A model generated the notes under the pieces. The model did no database searches and was not told the origin of the DNA. It saw only the letters and a program-made list of their open reading frames with translations. Positions 28,320-38,797 of a DNA stretch of 64,000 nt are shown here, in pieces. How positions within the stretch are numbered: position 1 is the stretch's first letter; the number at the start of each line of letters is the position of its first letter. The stretch spans positions 62,001 through 126,000 of the forward strand of contig NZ_JAPHAV010000001.1 in assembly GCF_026241335.1 (NCBI RefSeq), read 5' to 3'. The translations under genes and the position numbers were made by a program. The DNA comes from Ochrobactrum chromiisoli (lineage in GTDB: Bacteria > Pseudomonadota > Alphaproteobacteria > Rhizobiales > Rhizobiaceae).

Positions 28320-30818
28320 TTACGAAGGTTGTCTTAACAAACGCAGCGCGTTGATTGTCACGAGAACTGTTGCACCCGTATCGGCCAGAATAGCAGGCCA
28401 GAGGCCGGTAATCCCAAGCACCGTGGTCACGAGGAACACCGCTTTCAGCCCAAGCGCGATTGTGATGTTCTGATGGATATTGCGCATGGTCCGCTTCGAC
28501 AGATCAACCATCGCAGCCACATCACCCACCCGGCCATGCAGCACCGCTGCATCAGCTGTTTCAAGCGCCACATCGGTGCCGCCGCCCATGGCAATGCCAA
28601 CATCGGCAGCAGCCAGTGCTGGCGCATCATTGATGCCGTCGCCAACCTTGGCAACAATCTGACCGTCATTGCGAAACGCGCCAACAATCCGTTGCTTGTC
28701 TTCCGGCAGGAGCTCGGCGTGAACTTCAATACCGAGATCCTTACCAATGGCTTCTGCGGTACGGCGATTATCACCCGTCAGCATGACGGTGCGAATGCCT
28801 GCATTTTTCAGCACCTTCAGCCCTGCAATGGCATCCGCACGCGGCTCATCACGCATGGCGATAGCGCCTGCAATTTTGCCGTCTGCAACCAAAACAGAAA
28901 CCGTTTTGCCTTCATCATTGCAGGCGGCAATCCGAGCTGCAAGATCGTCCGGAATGGGAGAGATTTCATTGGCAGCCTTGCGCGAACCAAGGAACAGCTC
29001 AATCCCATCAGCTTTACCTGACACACCCTTGCCGCCATGTGCCTTGCCAGTCGCAACGGAGGAGAGCTTCAGACCGCGCGCATCTGATGCGCTGACAATT
29101 GCAAGCGCCAGCGGATGGCTGGAACCTGCATCAAGCGAAGCAGAGAGACGCAAAACTTCTTCTTCCGAAAGTGCTCCCGGCAGAACATCCGTTACCTTCG
29201 GCTTACCTTCGGTGAGCGTTCCGGTTTTATCAAAACAGGCGGTCGTGATCTTTCCGATGGTTTCAAGGACAGCACCACCTTTCAAAAGCAACCCGCGCCG
29301 CGCACCCGCCGAAAGCGAAGCCGCAATGGCCGCAGGCGTCGAAATAACCAGCGCACAGGGGCAGCCGATCAGTAGAATGGCCAGACCCTTGTAAATCCAC
29401 TCCCCCCATTCAGCGCCCGCAACAAGCGGCGGCAGAATGGCAACCAGTGCAGCCACAACAACCACGCCCGGCGTGTAATAGGTCGAAAAGCGATTGATGA
29501 AACGCTCGGTCGGCGCTTTGGCTTCCTGTGCTTCCTCAACCAGCCGCACAACGCGTGCGATGGTGTTGTCCTCAGCCGCAGCCGTCACCTTCACCCGCAG
29601 CAAGCCATCGCCATTGATCGTGCCTGCAAAGACGTTTTCGCCCACGCCCTTGCCAACCGGCGTGCTTTCGCCCGTCACCGGTGCTTCATCAATGGCACTT
29701 TCACCCGAAATGATCTCACCATCAGCTGGCATACGATCACCGGGGCGCACCACAATCACATCGCCCACATTGAGCGCCGCCGCAGGCACTTCACTGGTTA
29801 CGCCATTGCTTTCAACAAACGCGGTCTTGGGCACCAGCGCGGTCAGCGACTGGATGCTGTCACGCGCTTTGCCAGCAGCAACCCCTTCGAGCAATTCGCC
29901 GACCAGAAACAGAAAAACAACCGCTGCTGCTTCTTCTGTCGCGCCGATAATGACAGCGCCAATGGCTGCAATCGTCATTAGCATTTCGATGGAAAACGGT
30001 GTGCCATTGATGGCTGCCGAATAAGCGCGTTTTGCAATCGGTATAAGACCGATCAGCATGGCAGCCGTGAACGCCCACAGTGCAACCGGTGGATAAAAAT
30101 AGCCGACAACATAAGCCACCACCAGACCACCACCGCAGGCGAGCATCATCTTGCCCTTTGCGGTTTGCCACCAGCGCTTTTGCTTTTCTGGCGCGGCAGG
30201 CTGGAGCTTGCGCGTGGCGGTTGATTGCGCACTGGCCTTATAGCCAAGTGCCGTCACCTTTGCGGCAATCGCATCAACACTGGCCGAGCCATCATGATTG
30301 ACGATCATGGTGCCATTGGTCACCGAAACAGACACATCCTGCACACCACCGACGCGACGCACAGCCGTATCGATCTTGGCCGCGCAAGAGGCACAATCCA
30401 TCCCCTCCACACGAAAACGCAGACTGTCAGCACCCGCAACAATCTGCTTTGCTTCAGCTTCGTCATGAACGTGATCATGGTGATTGTGGTCATGCTTATG
30501 ATCATGGCCGCCGCAGCCTGCATGATCGTGATCGTGATCGTGATCGTGATCGTGATCGTGATCGTGATGCTCGTGTTTGTGAGGCGCTTTTTTGTCAACC
30601 AATTGTTCGATGCCATAGCCAAGGCTGCGCACTTTTTTGGCAACGCTTTCCAAATCGCTGCTGCCATCATGACGCACCGTCATCATGCCTGTCGTCACCG
30701 ACACGGAAACATCTTCCACACCCGAAACACGACGCACAGCCGTATCGATTTTCGTCGCGCAGGAAGCACAATCCATACCTTCCACGCGAAACCGGTTCTG
30801 TTTTAAAATCTCATTCAT
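28320..30818 (-). CDS. zntA: Zinc/cadmium/lead-type P1B ATPase with two HMA domains and a His-rich linker
   Basis: ATP-driven efflux pump for soft divalent metals. 832 residues: HMA domain 1 (Cys17/Cys20 in GMDCASC), a His/Asp linker (80-118) made of repeated HD, HMA domain 2 (Cys142/Cys145), then eight predicted membrane helices with the metal motif CPCALVIST, the phosphorylation site CFDKTGTLTEG, the HP pair in SSHPLALAI, and GDGINDAPALAAADVG. CPCALVIST, rather than CPCALGLAT, favours Zn/Cd/Pb over Cu. Start at the ATG at 30818; the frame runs 14 codons further upstream. It is divergent from a MerR-family regulator with a shared operator, so it should be metal-induced. Confidence 0.9.
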   Translation of the reverse strand: MNEILKQNRFRVEGMDCASCATKIDTAVRRVSGVEDVSVSVTTGMMTVRHDGSSDLESVAKKVRSLGYGIEQLVDKKAPHKHEHHDHDHDHDHDHDHDHAGCGGHDHKHDHNHHDHVHDEAEAKQIVAGADSLRFRVEGMDCASCAAKIDTAVRRVGGVQDVSVSVTNGTMIVNHDGSASVDAIAAKVTALGYKASAQSTATRKLQPAAPEKQKRWWQTAKGKMMLACGGGLVVAYVVGYFYPPVALWAFTAAMLIGLIPIAKRAYSAAINGTPFSIEMLMTIAAIGAVIIGATEEAAAVVFLFLVGELLEGVAAGKARDSIQSLTALVPKTAFVESNGVTSEVPAAALNVGDVIVVRPGDRMPADGEIISGESAIDEAPVTGESTPVGKGVGENVFAGTINGDGLLRVKVTAAAEDNTIARVVRLVEEAQEAKAPTERFINRFSTYYTPGVVVVAALVAILPPLVAGAEWGEWIYKGLAILLIGCPCALVISTPAAIAASLSAGARRGLLLKGGAVLETIGKITTACFDKTGTLTEGKPKVTDVLPGALSEEEVLRLSASLDAGSSHPLALAIVSASDARGLKLSSVATGKAHGGKGVSGKADGIELFLGSRKAANEISPIPDDLAARIAACNDEGKTVSVLVADGKIAGAIAMRDEPRADAIAGLKVLKNAGIRTVMLTGDNRRTAEAIGKDLGIEVHAELLPEDKQRIVGAFRNDGQIVAKVGDGINDAPALAAADVGIAMGGGTDVALETADAAVLHGRVGDVAAMVDLSKRTMRNIHQNITIALGLKAVFLVTTVLGITGLWPAILADTGATVLVTINALRLLRQPS
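30525..30566. repeat. Seven tandem copies of ATCGTG inside the ATPase gene
   Basis: Perfect hexanucleotide array, seven units in a row, encoding the His-Asp run of the metal-binding linker. Because the unit is six bases, copy-number change keeps the frame and only lengthens or shortens the linker. Confidence 0.95.
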
Positions 30819-30860
30819 AATCTGCCCCTGTCGAGACCACTCTTGAATTGTCTGAAACAA

Positions 30861-30891
30861 GGTCTACATCCTCTAGTGACTAGAGGAGCAA
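30861..30891 (-). promoter_or_regulatory. MerR-type operator/promoter of the metal ATPase gene
   Basis: On the minus strand TTGCTC (30886-30891) and TAGACC (30861-30866) are separated by 19 bases, the over-long spacer typical of MerR-family promoters. The spacer region holds the perfect palindrome CCTCTAGTGACTAGAGG (30870-30886). It lies between the ATPase gene and the divergent regulator gene. Confidence 0.8.
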
Positions 30892-30899
30892 GAGCAAAA

Positions 30900-31325
30900 A
30901 TGATCACCAACGTTCCGATCGGCGAAGCATCCAAAGCCAGCGGTGTGAAAGTGCCGACAATCCGTTATTACGAGCAAATCGGACTTCTTCCGGTGCCCCC
31001 GCGCACGCAAGGCAATCGTCGCCTTTATGACAATGCTGACATTCAGCGGCTGTTATTTATCCGCCATGCGCGCGATCTGGGCTTTGAGGTCGATGCAATC
31101 CGCACGCTTCTCGACCTTCAGGACAATCCCGACCAGTCGTGCGCTGCCGCTGATTCGATTGCGCGCACACGCCTGATCGATGTCGAAAATCGCATCGCAA
31201 AACTGATGTCTTTGAAAACAGAACTGTTACGGATGCTGGATTGCACGGCACATGGCCGCATCGACCAGTGCCGGGTTATCGAAATTCTCGGCAATCACGA
31301 GGGATGCCTTCACCCCAGCCACTGA
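30900..31325 (+). CDS. zntR: MerR-family metal-responsive regulator (ZntR/CadR/PbrR type)
   Basis: Activates the divergent metal ATPase gene by untwisting its 19-base-spacer promoter. 141 residues: N-terminal winged helix (IGEASKASGVKVPTIRYYEQ, residues 7-26), then FIRHARDLGFEVDAIRTLLDL and a dimer coiled coil. Metal-site cysteines fit the Zn/Cd/Pb subgroup: Cys79 (QSCAAAD), Cys114 (LDC) and Cys123 (DQC), with a C-terminal EGCLHPSH. I chose the ATG at 30900, which gives the family N-terminus; the frame is open 19 codons upstream through the operator. Exact metal cannot be settled from sequence. Confidence 0.88.
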   Translation: MITNVPIGEASKASGVKVPTIRYYEQIGLLPVPPRTQGNRRLYDNADIQRLLFIRHARDLGFEVDAIRTLLDLQDNPDQSCAAADSIARTRLIDVENRIAKLMSLKTELLRMLDCTAHGRIDQCRVIEILGNHEGCLHPSH

Positions 31326-31333
31326 CACTATTT

Positions 31334-31368
31334 TGCCAGAAGTGGGATTTTCTGGATATGCTCTAACC
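31334..31368. repeat. Short palindromic repeat at the end of the DMT exporter gene
   Basis: CCAGAA (31336-31341) and TTCTGG (31350-31355) enclose GTGGGATT, a truncated version of the GTGGGAACC repeat core. On the minus strand its edge GGTTAGAGCAT supplies the TAG stop of the exporter gene, as at the yciB end. It lies between converging genes. Confidence 0.6.
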
Positions 31369-32256
31369 TGATTGCGTGGAAGCCGCTTCTTTGCGCCGCG
31401 ATAGAATCATGTCTTTTGCAGCAAGTGCTGCACCTGCCGTGATCAACAGGCAGGCGGCGAGGATGCGCATGGATGGTTGCGCCATACCGGCTGAAATAAG
31501 CACAAGCGTCGAAAGAAGCGGCGCAGCGTAACTTGCCGCGCCCAGCACCTGAATATTGCCGCGCTTCACTCCAAAATCCCAGGCATAGAAGGCCGCCCCT
31601 ACTGGCAAAAGGCCAAGCGCCATAACACTGAGCCACTGCGTTGCGGTTTCCGGCCACACTGTCTGCTCAAGTGCCAGATGACAAATCAGCGATAAAACAG
31701 CCGTCGCCACACAGAACCCAGTCACAGCATCGGTTGGCACACTCGAAAAACGGCGGGAAAGCAGCGAGTAGCTGGACCATGTCAAAGCGCAAAGCGCAGC
31801 CATTGCATAACCAAAACTATAGCGGGCTTCAAAGCCGATACCGTCCCCTTTGCTTACAATGAGCGCCGTCCCGCCAAGCCCAAGAAGCGCGCCAACGATA
31901 TGATACCAGCGCAGCCGTTCGCCCGGCATCAGGGCAGATCCGACCACAATCAGCAGGGGCCAGAGATAGGCAATCAGGCTGGCATCGACCGCTGGCGCAT
32001 TTCGGAGTGCTGTAAAATAAAAAAAGTGGTAACCAAACAGACCAATCACGCCGACAAGCCAGACGATTGGCGGCTGACGCAGATGTTTGATGGCCCCCGG
32101 CCGCCACAGCCATGAAATGAGACCGATGGATGCGCCAATCGAAAACGTCATGGCTGAGAGTTGGAAAGGCGGAACCTGACCGGAACCCGCAGTAAAAAGC
32201 GCCAACAGCGCCCACATCGCGATAGCCGAAAAACCGATCAGCGTTGCCAGCTTCAT
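31363..32256 (-). CDS. DMT (EamA) family exporter, YddG-like
   Basis: 297-residue membrane protein of the drug/metabolite transporter superfamily, with ten hydrophobic helices forming two EamA repeats (about 5-135 and 150-285). The segment FFYFTALRNAPAVDASLIAYLWPLL (split over about 75-100) is close to YddG-type aromatic amino-acid exporters, so an amino-acid export role is plausible but unproven. GGGGGA precedes the ATG. It faces the metal regulator gene with a short repeat in between and is unlikely to share its regulation. Confidence 0.82.
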   Translation of the reverse strand: MKLATLIGFSAIAMWALLALFTAGSGQVPPFQLSAMTFSIGASIGLISWLWRPGAIKHLRQPPIVWLVGVIGLFGYHFFYFTALRNAPAVDASLIAYLWPLLIVVGSALMPGERLRWYHIVGALLGLGGTALIVSKGDGIGFEARYSFGYAMAALCALTWSSYSLLSRRFSSVPTDAVTGFCVATAVLSLICHLALEQTVWPETATQWLSVMALGLLPVGAAFYAWDFGVKRGNIQVLGAASYAAPLLSTLVLISAGMAQPSMRILAACLLITAGAALAAKDMILSRRKEAASTQSG

Positions 32257-32313
32257 AATGAATCCCCCATTTGCGGGATCACATGCGCGTCTTACGCCGT
32301 CTTTTGCGTCCCG

Positions 32314-33141
32314 TTACCTTATCTTTTCAAATCGCGTAGCTTCGATCTTCAGCGTCCCCAGCTGTGTGCCGATGCGTGCCACGACGGGCGCATAAATACC
32401 GGAATGGCCCAAGGAAGCAAAAGAAATCGTTATCTTGCTGCGATTGGCAAGATAATCGATAGCCTTCTTACCCTTCTGATAGCCGGAAATCGGCACGAAC
32501 TTTGCCGAGCAGATCACCGATTCGCCGGTAAAGCCCTTTGTGGTGAAGGATTCCGTGCCATTGAAACTCAATTTTAAATCGGCGCGCGTCTGCCCGTCAA
32601 AAACCTGAAGCGTACGATTGCACACAGCTTTGGGATCGTTGGTTGGAATCATGAGCGCGCTCAATGGATCACTGACATTCACCAGATCATTCGGTCCGCT
32701 CTCCACCCAGGGATCGCGCTTTTTGACCGGCGGCACATTTTCAGAAGCGATCACTTTGCCATCGGCAAAACGGATCATGGTGCTCTTATTTTTCCGCCCA
32801 TGCTTGTAGGCGAGATCAAAAGCCGATGGCATGACCTTGCCCTGAGAGGAACTGCCACCGACATAGACCGTACCGTCGGTATCATCGAAAATCCGTGCAA
32901 TGCCCGACGTTTTGAATCGTCCATTCACACCATAATTGGCACCCTTGACGATGGTTTCTATCGCTGAACGCGCAATAGAAAGACCAAACATCGAGATTTC
33001 ATATTCGGTGCGATAGAGATCCTCAGCCCGGGCGCTGCTCATCGCAGATAGGCTCGCAATCGACAGCACAGTAAAAAAAGCGATTCCCCGCTCCCAAGCC
33101 TGCTTCTTCACCGTTTGTTCGAAATGCACCTGCTCGATCAT
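32314..33141 (-). CDS. Secreted DUF3108-family protein
   Basis: 275 residues. A long signal peptide is likely (charged residues 1-18, hydrophobic IAFFTVLSIASLSAM, cleavage after SARA, about residue 39). The mature part matches the DUF3108 pattern of Proteobacteria: a beta-rich periplasmic domain beginning YRTEYEISMFGLSIARSAI and ending ARIGTQLGTLKIEATRFEKI. Function unknown. AAAGGA precedes the ATG. The gene stands alone between the exporter and the rpmB promoter region. Confidence 0.75.
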   Translation of the reverse strand: MIEQVHFEQTVKKQAWERGIAFFTVLSIASLSAMSSARAEDLYRTEYEISMFGLSIARSAIETIVKGANYGVNGRFKTSGIARIFDDTDGTVYVGGSSSQGKVMPSAFDLAYKHGRKNKSTMIRFADGKVIASENVPPVKKRDPWVESGPNDLVNVSDPLSALMIPTNDPKAVCNRTLQVFDGQTRADLKLSFNGTESFTTKGFTGESVICSAKFVPISGYQKGKKAIDYLANRSKITISFASLGHSGIYAPVVARIGTQLGTLKIEATRFEKIR

Positions 33142-33419
33142 GCAGATTTTCCTTTCGATTTATCAGCCCTGATAGCATTCACCCACATGAATGCTATATG
33201 GCAAATCCGAAACACATCTGCGAACCGATTCTGCTTTTCTGCCAGATGCGATTTTTATCTTTGAGCTTTCGCCTGTAGATCACTCCAAATCTGCTTTGGA
33301 TTTTCGATTCATACCCACTGTCGAACAAGAAAAGCTGGCAAAGTTATGATCAGGAGGCGCAAAGGATACTGCAAACGACCGTAAATGCGCACCTTTCAAG
33401 CTTCAAAGCGGAATCTGTC

Positions 33420-33448
33420 TTGACTGTTTTCTCTCCTGTCACTATAGA
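33420..33448 (+). promoter_or_regulatory. Probable rpmB promoter
   Basis: TTGACT (33420-33425) and TATAGA (33443-33448) with a 17-base spacer, the best sigma70-like site in the window. It predicts a 5' leader of about 120 bases before rpmB. The remainder of the 434-base gap 33142-33575 shows no gene. Confidence 0.6.
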
Positions 33449-33575
33449 AACGCGACTTTCCCAATAGGCCGCCTGTCCGAGATCGCGCGCCAGCAGCAGC
33501 AAACTGCTATGATTGCTTTGAATTCGGACATTCGGGTCGGGGCCTGAGAAACAAAAATTTGAAGGTGAGACCAAA

Positions 33576-33869
33576 ATGTCCCGCGCTTGTGAATTGACCG
33601 GCACTTCGGTCCAGTACGGCAACAATGTAAGCCACGCAAACAACAGAACGCGTCGTCGCTTCCTGCCAAATCTCTGCAACGTTACGCTGATGTCCGAAGC
33701 ACTCGGCCAGAGCTACCGTCTTCGCGTTTCCGCTTCTGCTCTGCGTTCGGTTGAGCATCGCGGCGGCCTCGACGCTTTCCTCGTCAAGTCTGACGACAAG
33801 GAACTCTCGCAGCGCGCGCGCCTGCTGAAGCGTCAGATCGTGAAGAAGCAGGCTGAAGTTGCTGCATAA
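33576..33869 (+). CDS. rpmB: 50S ribosomal protein L28
   Basis: Ribosomal protein L28. 97 residues, the alphaproteobacterial length. [20 protein letters not shown] (residues 2-21) and [11 protein letters not shown] are diagnostic; the zinc-ribbon cysteines of some L28 forms are absent apart from single Cys residues, as is usual for this group. GAAGGTGAG lies just upstream of the ATG. It is monocistronic, bounded by its own promoter and a strong terminator. Confidence 0.97.
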   Translation: MSRACELTGTSVQYGNNVSHANNRTRRRFLPNLCNVTLMSEALGQSYRLRVSASALRSVEHRGGLDAFLVKSDDKELSQRARLLKRQIVKKQAEVAA

Positions 33870-33893
33870 GCAATCAGCTTTTTAAGTTTTGAC

Positions 33894-33923
33894 AAAAAAG
33901 GCTGACAAACGTCAGCCTTTTTT
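33894..33923 (+). terminator. Intrinsic terminator after rpmB
   Basis: Perfect stem GGCTGAC / GTCAGCC, loop AAAC, with A6 before and T6 after; 25 bases past the rpmB stop. Confidence 0.9.
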
Positions 33924-33950
33924 GCTGGTTCCATCACCCAGGATAAAAAA

Positions 33951-34607
33951 ATGCCTATGACAGGTTCTTCCTTTGCCCGGTTGATTCCGGCCATTTTTTG
34001 CATGTGCGCAGCGGTTGCTGCCTCCAACATTCTTGTCCAATATCCGTTTGAGCATTTCGGCCTTGGCGAGCTGCTGACCTATGGCGCTTTCACCTATCCG
34101 GTGGCCTTTCTCGTCAATGACCTCACAAATCGCCGTTTTGGACCCGCAGCAGCGCGCAAGGTCGTCTATGCGGGGTTTGTGCTTGGTGTCGTCATGTCGA
34201 TCTGGCTTGCCACGCCACGCATTGCCATTGCTTCCGGTTCGGCATTTCTGATCGCACAATTAATGGACATCACTGTCTTCAACCGCCTGCGCCAGAAAAC
34301 ATGGTGGAAAGCACCTTTTGCCGCCGCCATGTTCGGCTCCGTTGTCGATACGGTGCTGTTCTTCTCCATCGCCTTTGCCGCGCAGTTTGCATGGATTGAC
34401 GCAATAACGGGCATGCCCGATTCGTCGCTTGCGGAGCCTGCCTCACTCCTTGGACTTGGCGTCCCGCTCTGGGCTTCACTGGCGTTCGGCGACTTCTTCG
34501 TGAAGGTTGTGATGGGAACGCTGATGTTGGTGCCCTATGGTGCCATTCTGGCGATTTTCGCGCCAGCGCTTTATGCCCCTGACAGGCTGAACACGACCAA
34601 GCGCTGA
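33951..34607 (+). CDS. yhhQ: YhhQ/VUT-family queuosine precursor transporter
   Basis: 218-residue membrane protein with about six helices, of the VUT family (formerly DUF165), whose characterised members import preQ0/preQ1 for queuosine. Diagnostic stretches are ASNILVQYPF, YGAFTYPVAFLVNDLTNRRFG (residues 43-63, in parts) and the later FGSVVDTVLFFSIAFA. AGGA lies 7 bases before the ATG. It follows the rpmB terminator, so it needs its own promoter. Assignment to preQ uptake is family knowledge, not shown here. Confidence 0.85.
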   Translation: MPMTGSSFARLIPAIFCMCAAVAASNILVQYPFEHFGLGELLTYGAFTYPVAFLVNDLTNRRFGPAAARKVVYAGFVLGVVMSIWLATPRIAIASGSAFLIAQLMDITVFNRLRQKTWWKAPFAAAMFGSVVDTVLFFSIAFAAQFAWIDAITGMPDSSLAEPASLLGLGVPLWASLAFGDFFVKVVMGTLMLVPYGAILAIFAPALYAPDRLNTTKR

Positions 34608-34654
34608 TCGGAAACATGCCGGTCGGCGTACTGCCTTCACGTTCCGTTTATCTG

Positions 34655-34673
34655 AATGAAAATCAATTTCATT
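34655..34673. promoter_or_regulatory. AT-rich palindrome, possible Fur-like box
   Basis: AATGAAAATCAATTTCATT is a near-perfect inverted repeat about 180 bases upstream of an SDR gene. It recalls the A/T-rich layout of Fur-family sites, but a regulator cannot be assigned. Confidence 0.3.
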
Positions 34674-34852
34674 GCAGTGTTTTCATATCTATATACAGCA
34701 CTCCGATAAGTCGGCACGAATGATATGCCGACTATCTTTTCTGAATTCGGCTCCTATATTGTTCTCAATAATCATAATCTGCATGGATTTATTTCCATCG
34801 CGGGCTTCGTGATTTTGGTGGATATATTTATATTTAGATAAGGGTAATTTAA

Positions 34853-35593
34853 ATGTCTATTAACAAAGAAAAACGTCCACTCGCCATCATCACCGGCGCA
34901 AGTTCCGGCATCGGCCTTGCCAGCGCAAAAATGTTTGCGGATCGCGGCCACCCCTTGCTCCTGCTGGCGCGCCGTCTTGATGCGATGGAAAAGCTCAACC
35001 TGCCCAACACACTCTGCAAGTCCGTTGACGTGACCGATCGAAAGGCACTTGTGGCGGCAGTTCAGGAGGCCGAAGCAAAATTTGGCCCCGCCGATGTCAT
35101 TGTCAACAATGCCGGTGTGATGCTGCTGGGCGATGCAACCAGGCAGAATCCCGATGAATGGGACCGCATGCTTGATGTGAACGTCAAGGGCCTGCTCAAC
35201 GGCATTCATGCAGTCTCAAGCGGAATGGTCAAGCGCAAGCACGGCACCATCATCAATATCAGCTCGGTGGCAGGTCGCAAGACCTTCGCCAATCATGTGG
35301 CCTATACGGCCACGAAATTCGCCGTACACGGGCTTTCTGAAAACTTGCGTGAAGAACTCTCTCCGCATGACGTGCGCGTCGTGACAATCGCACCCGGTGC
35401 CGTTGAGACCGAGCTTCTCAGCCACACCAGTGATACAGGCATCAAAGCCGGCTATCAGGACTGGAAGAAGAGCATGGGCACGCCCGTGCTTGCAGCAGAC
35501 GATGTCGCGCGCGCCATCGTCTATGCTTACGATCAGCCGCAGGGTGTCTGCATTCGCGAAATCGTTCTCGCAGCAACCCGCCAGCAGGCATAA
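34853..35593 (+). CDS. Short-chain dehydrogenase/reductase, YdfG-like
   Basis: 246-residue classical SDR. NADP-binding TGASSGIGLASAKMFADRG (residues 14-32), NNAGVMLLGD (about 86-95), catalytic Ser in NISSVAGRKTF and the YTATK motif (Tyr and Lys about 152-156). The basic LARRLDAME after strand 2 suggests NADPH preference. It is close to the YdfG group acting on 3-hydroxy acids such as serine or 3-hydroxypropionate, but the substrate is not certain. AAGGG lies about 10 bases before the ATG. A strong terminator follows. Confidence 0.88.
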   Translation: MSINKEKRPLAIITGASSGIGLASAKMFADRGHPLLLLARRLDAMEKLNLPNTLCKSVDVTDRKALVAAVQEAEAKFGPADVIVNNAGVMLLGDATRQNPDEWDRMLDVNVKGLLNGIHAVSSGMVKRKHGTIINISSVAGRKTFANHVAYTATKFAVHGLSENLREELSPHDVRVVTIAPGAVETELLSHTSDTGIKAGYQDWKKSMGTPVLAADDVARAIVYAYDQPQGVCIREIVLAATRQQA

Positions 35594-35600
35594 TGGCATA

Positions 35601-35627
35601 AAAAAGGGGCCGGTCCGGCCCCTTTTA
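35601..35627. terminator. Bidirectional terminator between SDR and cobT
   Basis: Eleven-pair stem AAAGGGGCCGG / CCGGCCCCTTT with minimal loop, flanked by A and T tracts, between converging genes. Confidence 0.85.
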
Positions 35628-35639
35628 TCGATCTGTATT

Positions 35640-37553
35640 TTATCGTTTTCCTGCGCGGCGGCGCCCCTGCCCTGCGCCACCTGCCCCTTGTTCTTCGAAC
35701 AAAGAGGCAAGCTGCTCGGTCATAGCACCGGCAAGCTCTTCCGCGTCCACAATCGTCACAGCACGCTGATAATAACGCGTCACATCATGGCCGATACCGA
35801 TGGCAATCAGTTCAACCGGCGAACGCGTTTCGATCTCTTCGATAACCGCACGCAAATGACGCTCCAGATAATTGCCCGGATTAACCGAAAGCGTTGAGTC
35901 ATCCACTGGTGCGCCGTCCGAAATCATCATCAGAATCTTGCGCTGTTCAGGACGTGCCAACAGGCGCTGATGTGCCCAGATCAGTGCTTCGCCGTCGATG
36001 TTTTCTTTCAGCAAGCCTTCGCGCATCATCAATCCGAGATTGTTGCGCGCACGACGCCACGGCGCATCTGCGCGCTTATAGATGATATGGCGCAGATCAT
36101 TAAGGCGGCCCGGATTGGACGGCTTGCCACGACCAAGCCAGGCTTCGCGCGATTGTCCGCCCTTCCATGCCTTGGTGGTGAAGCCGAGGATTTCGACCTT
36201 CACACCGCAACGCTCAAGCGTGCGCGCCAGAATATCCGCACAGGTCGCTGCAACCGTAATCGGGCGGCCGCGCATGGAGCCGGAATTATCAATCACCAGC
36301 GTCACGACCGTATCGCGGAAATCTGTATCGCGCTCCATCTTGTAGGAAAGCGGCTGCGTGGGGTCGATCACGATACGCACAAGACGCGCACTGTCGAGAT
36401 AGCCCTCTTCCAGATCAAAATCCCATGAGCGGTTCTGCTGCGCCATCAAGCGGCGCTGCAAACGATTGGCAAGCCTGCCGACCACACCCTGCAAATTAGA
36501 AAGCTGTTTATCGAGAAAGCCGCGCAAACGGCTCAGTTCCGCCTCATCGCAAAGATCGGTGGCTTCGACTTCCTCATCGAATTCACGCGTGAAAACCTTG
36601 TAATCGACATGCTCGGCAAAATTGGCGAAGGGCTGGTTCTGACGGCGCGTGTCACCGGGCGTTTCCGCGTCGACATCTTCGCTGTCATCCATATCGTCAG
36701 AGGAAGCGTCCGTGGCTTCCATCTCGCCCTGCTCGCCCTCTTCGCTGGAATTATCCGATTCATCACTTTCAGCGGAATCAGAACCTTCCTGGCTTTCGTC
36801 TCCGCCTTCCTCGTTTTCATCCGGATCCGGCGTCTGTTCGTTGTTATCGTCCTGCTCGTCGCTTTGCTCTTCCTGCGAAAGCTCCTCAGCCATATCCATC
36901 GAAGCGAGCATATCGCGCACAGTGCGCGCAAAGGCCTGCTGATCTTCAATATTTTCACCAAGGCGGGTAAGCGTGCTGCCGGCCTTCTGTTCGATCCATT
37001 CGCGCCACAGATCAAGCACAGGCCCCGCTTCGGCTGGTGCTTTGCGCCCGGTCAGCTTTTCACGCAGCAGAAGCGAAATCGCTTCCTCTAGCGGCGCATC
37101 ATCCTTGTTGGTGACAGAAGAGAAATTGGCGCGGGCATATTTATCCGCCAGCATCACCGAAAGATTTTCGGCAACCCCGGCCATCGCGCGCGCACCAATG
37201 GCTTCCACACGCGCCTGCTCAACCGCATCATAAATCGCACGCGCCTGTTTGCCTTCCGGCGCAAGGCTTGCGTGTATGCGCGCATTGTGGCGCGCCTGAC
37301 GCAGCGCCATGGAATCACCCAAACCCCGCGTAACGGCAAGATCATGCGCCGTCGGGCGCTTTGGCAGTTCAGGCAGACGGGCACGATTGCCAGTCAGCGC
37401 CGGACGGTCATTGCTGAAAGCCACTTCCAGCTCGTTCTCGCCGGAAATAGCGCGCATGGTCGCCGTCATCGCTCGCTTGAACGGTTCGGAATCCACCGGT
37501 CCGTTTTTACGCTCGCGCGAATTATCGCCTATTGCTGACTTCTGGCCCGACAT
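35640..37553 (-). CDS. cobT: Aerobic cobaltochelatase subunit CobT
   Basis: With CobS, the AAA+ chaperone pair that helps CobN insert cobalt into hydrogenobyrinic acid a,c-diamide in aerobic B12 synthesis. 637 residues: a helical N-terminal half, a very acidic Ser/Asp/Glu-rich stretch (about 220-305), and a C-terminal von Willebrand A-type domain with the metal-ion site [10 protein letters not shown] (about 421-430) and [18 protein letters not shown] precedes the ATG. cobS lies 64 bases upstream on the same strand. cobN is not in the window, which is normal for this group. Confidence 0.95.
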   Translation of the reverse strand: MSGQKSAIGDNSRERKNGPVDSEPFKRAMTATMRAISGENELEVAFSNDRPALTGNRARLPELPKRPTAHDLAVTRGLGDSMALRQARHNARIHASLAPEGKQARAIYDAVEQARVEAIGARAMAGVAENLSVMLADKYARANFSSVTNKDDAPLEEAISLLLREKLTGRKAPAEAGPVLDLWREWIEQKAGSTLTRLGENIEDQQAFARTVRDMLASMDMAEELSQEEQSDEQDDNNEQTPDPDENEEGGDESQEGSDSAESDESDNSSEEGEQGEMEATDASSDDMDDSEDVDAETPGDTRRQNQPFANFAEHVDYKVFTREFDEEVEATDLCDEAELSRLRGFLDKQLSNLQGVVGRLANRLQRRLMAQQNRSWDFDLEEGYLDSARLVRIVIDPTQPLSYKMERDTDFRDTVVTLVIDNSGSMRGRPITVAATCADILARTLERCGVKVEILGFTTKAWKGGQSREAWLGRGKPSNPGRLNDLRHIIYKRADAPWRRARNNLGLMMREGLLKENIDGEALIWAHQRLLARPEQRKILMMISDGAPVDDSTLSVNPGNYLERHLRAVIEEIETRSPVELIAIGIGHDVTRYYQRAVTIVDAEELAGAMTEQLASLFEEQGAGGAGQGRRRAGKR

Positions 37554-37617
37554 CTGCCTATCCTGACTTCACAACACAACACCGCCGCCCGGTCTGGGCG
37601 GCAGGCATTATCCAACC

Positions 37618-38625
<1,008 letters not shown>

Positions 38626-38797
38626 CTATCCCACCGCGACATTCAAATTCGATCAGGGAGCCTTGCGGTGAACCGGATGACGCCCTTCTGTTTCGTTGCG
38701 GGCATCCGTAATCGCATCCGCGCAAAAGCGCAGTAGATGAATGTCCGTCAGGGCATGGTCACGCCCTGATACTCGGCTTATAAAGCCCAGACAGGCT

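Noticed and set aside
30449-30820. Plus-strand His/Arg/Asp-rich open frames and the tandem repeat, first considered as a repeat protein or CRISPR-like array
   Set aside because: The seven units are contiguous with no spacers and lie within the ATPase coding sequence; the plus-strand frames are shadows.
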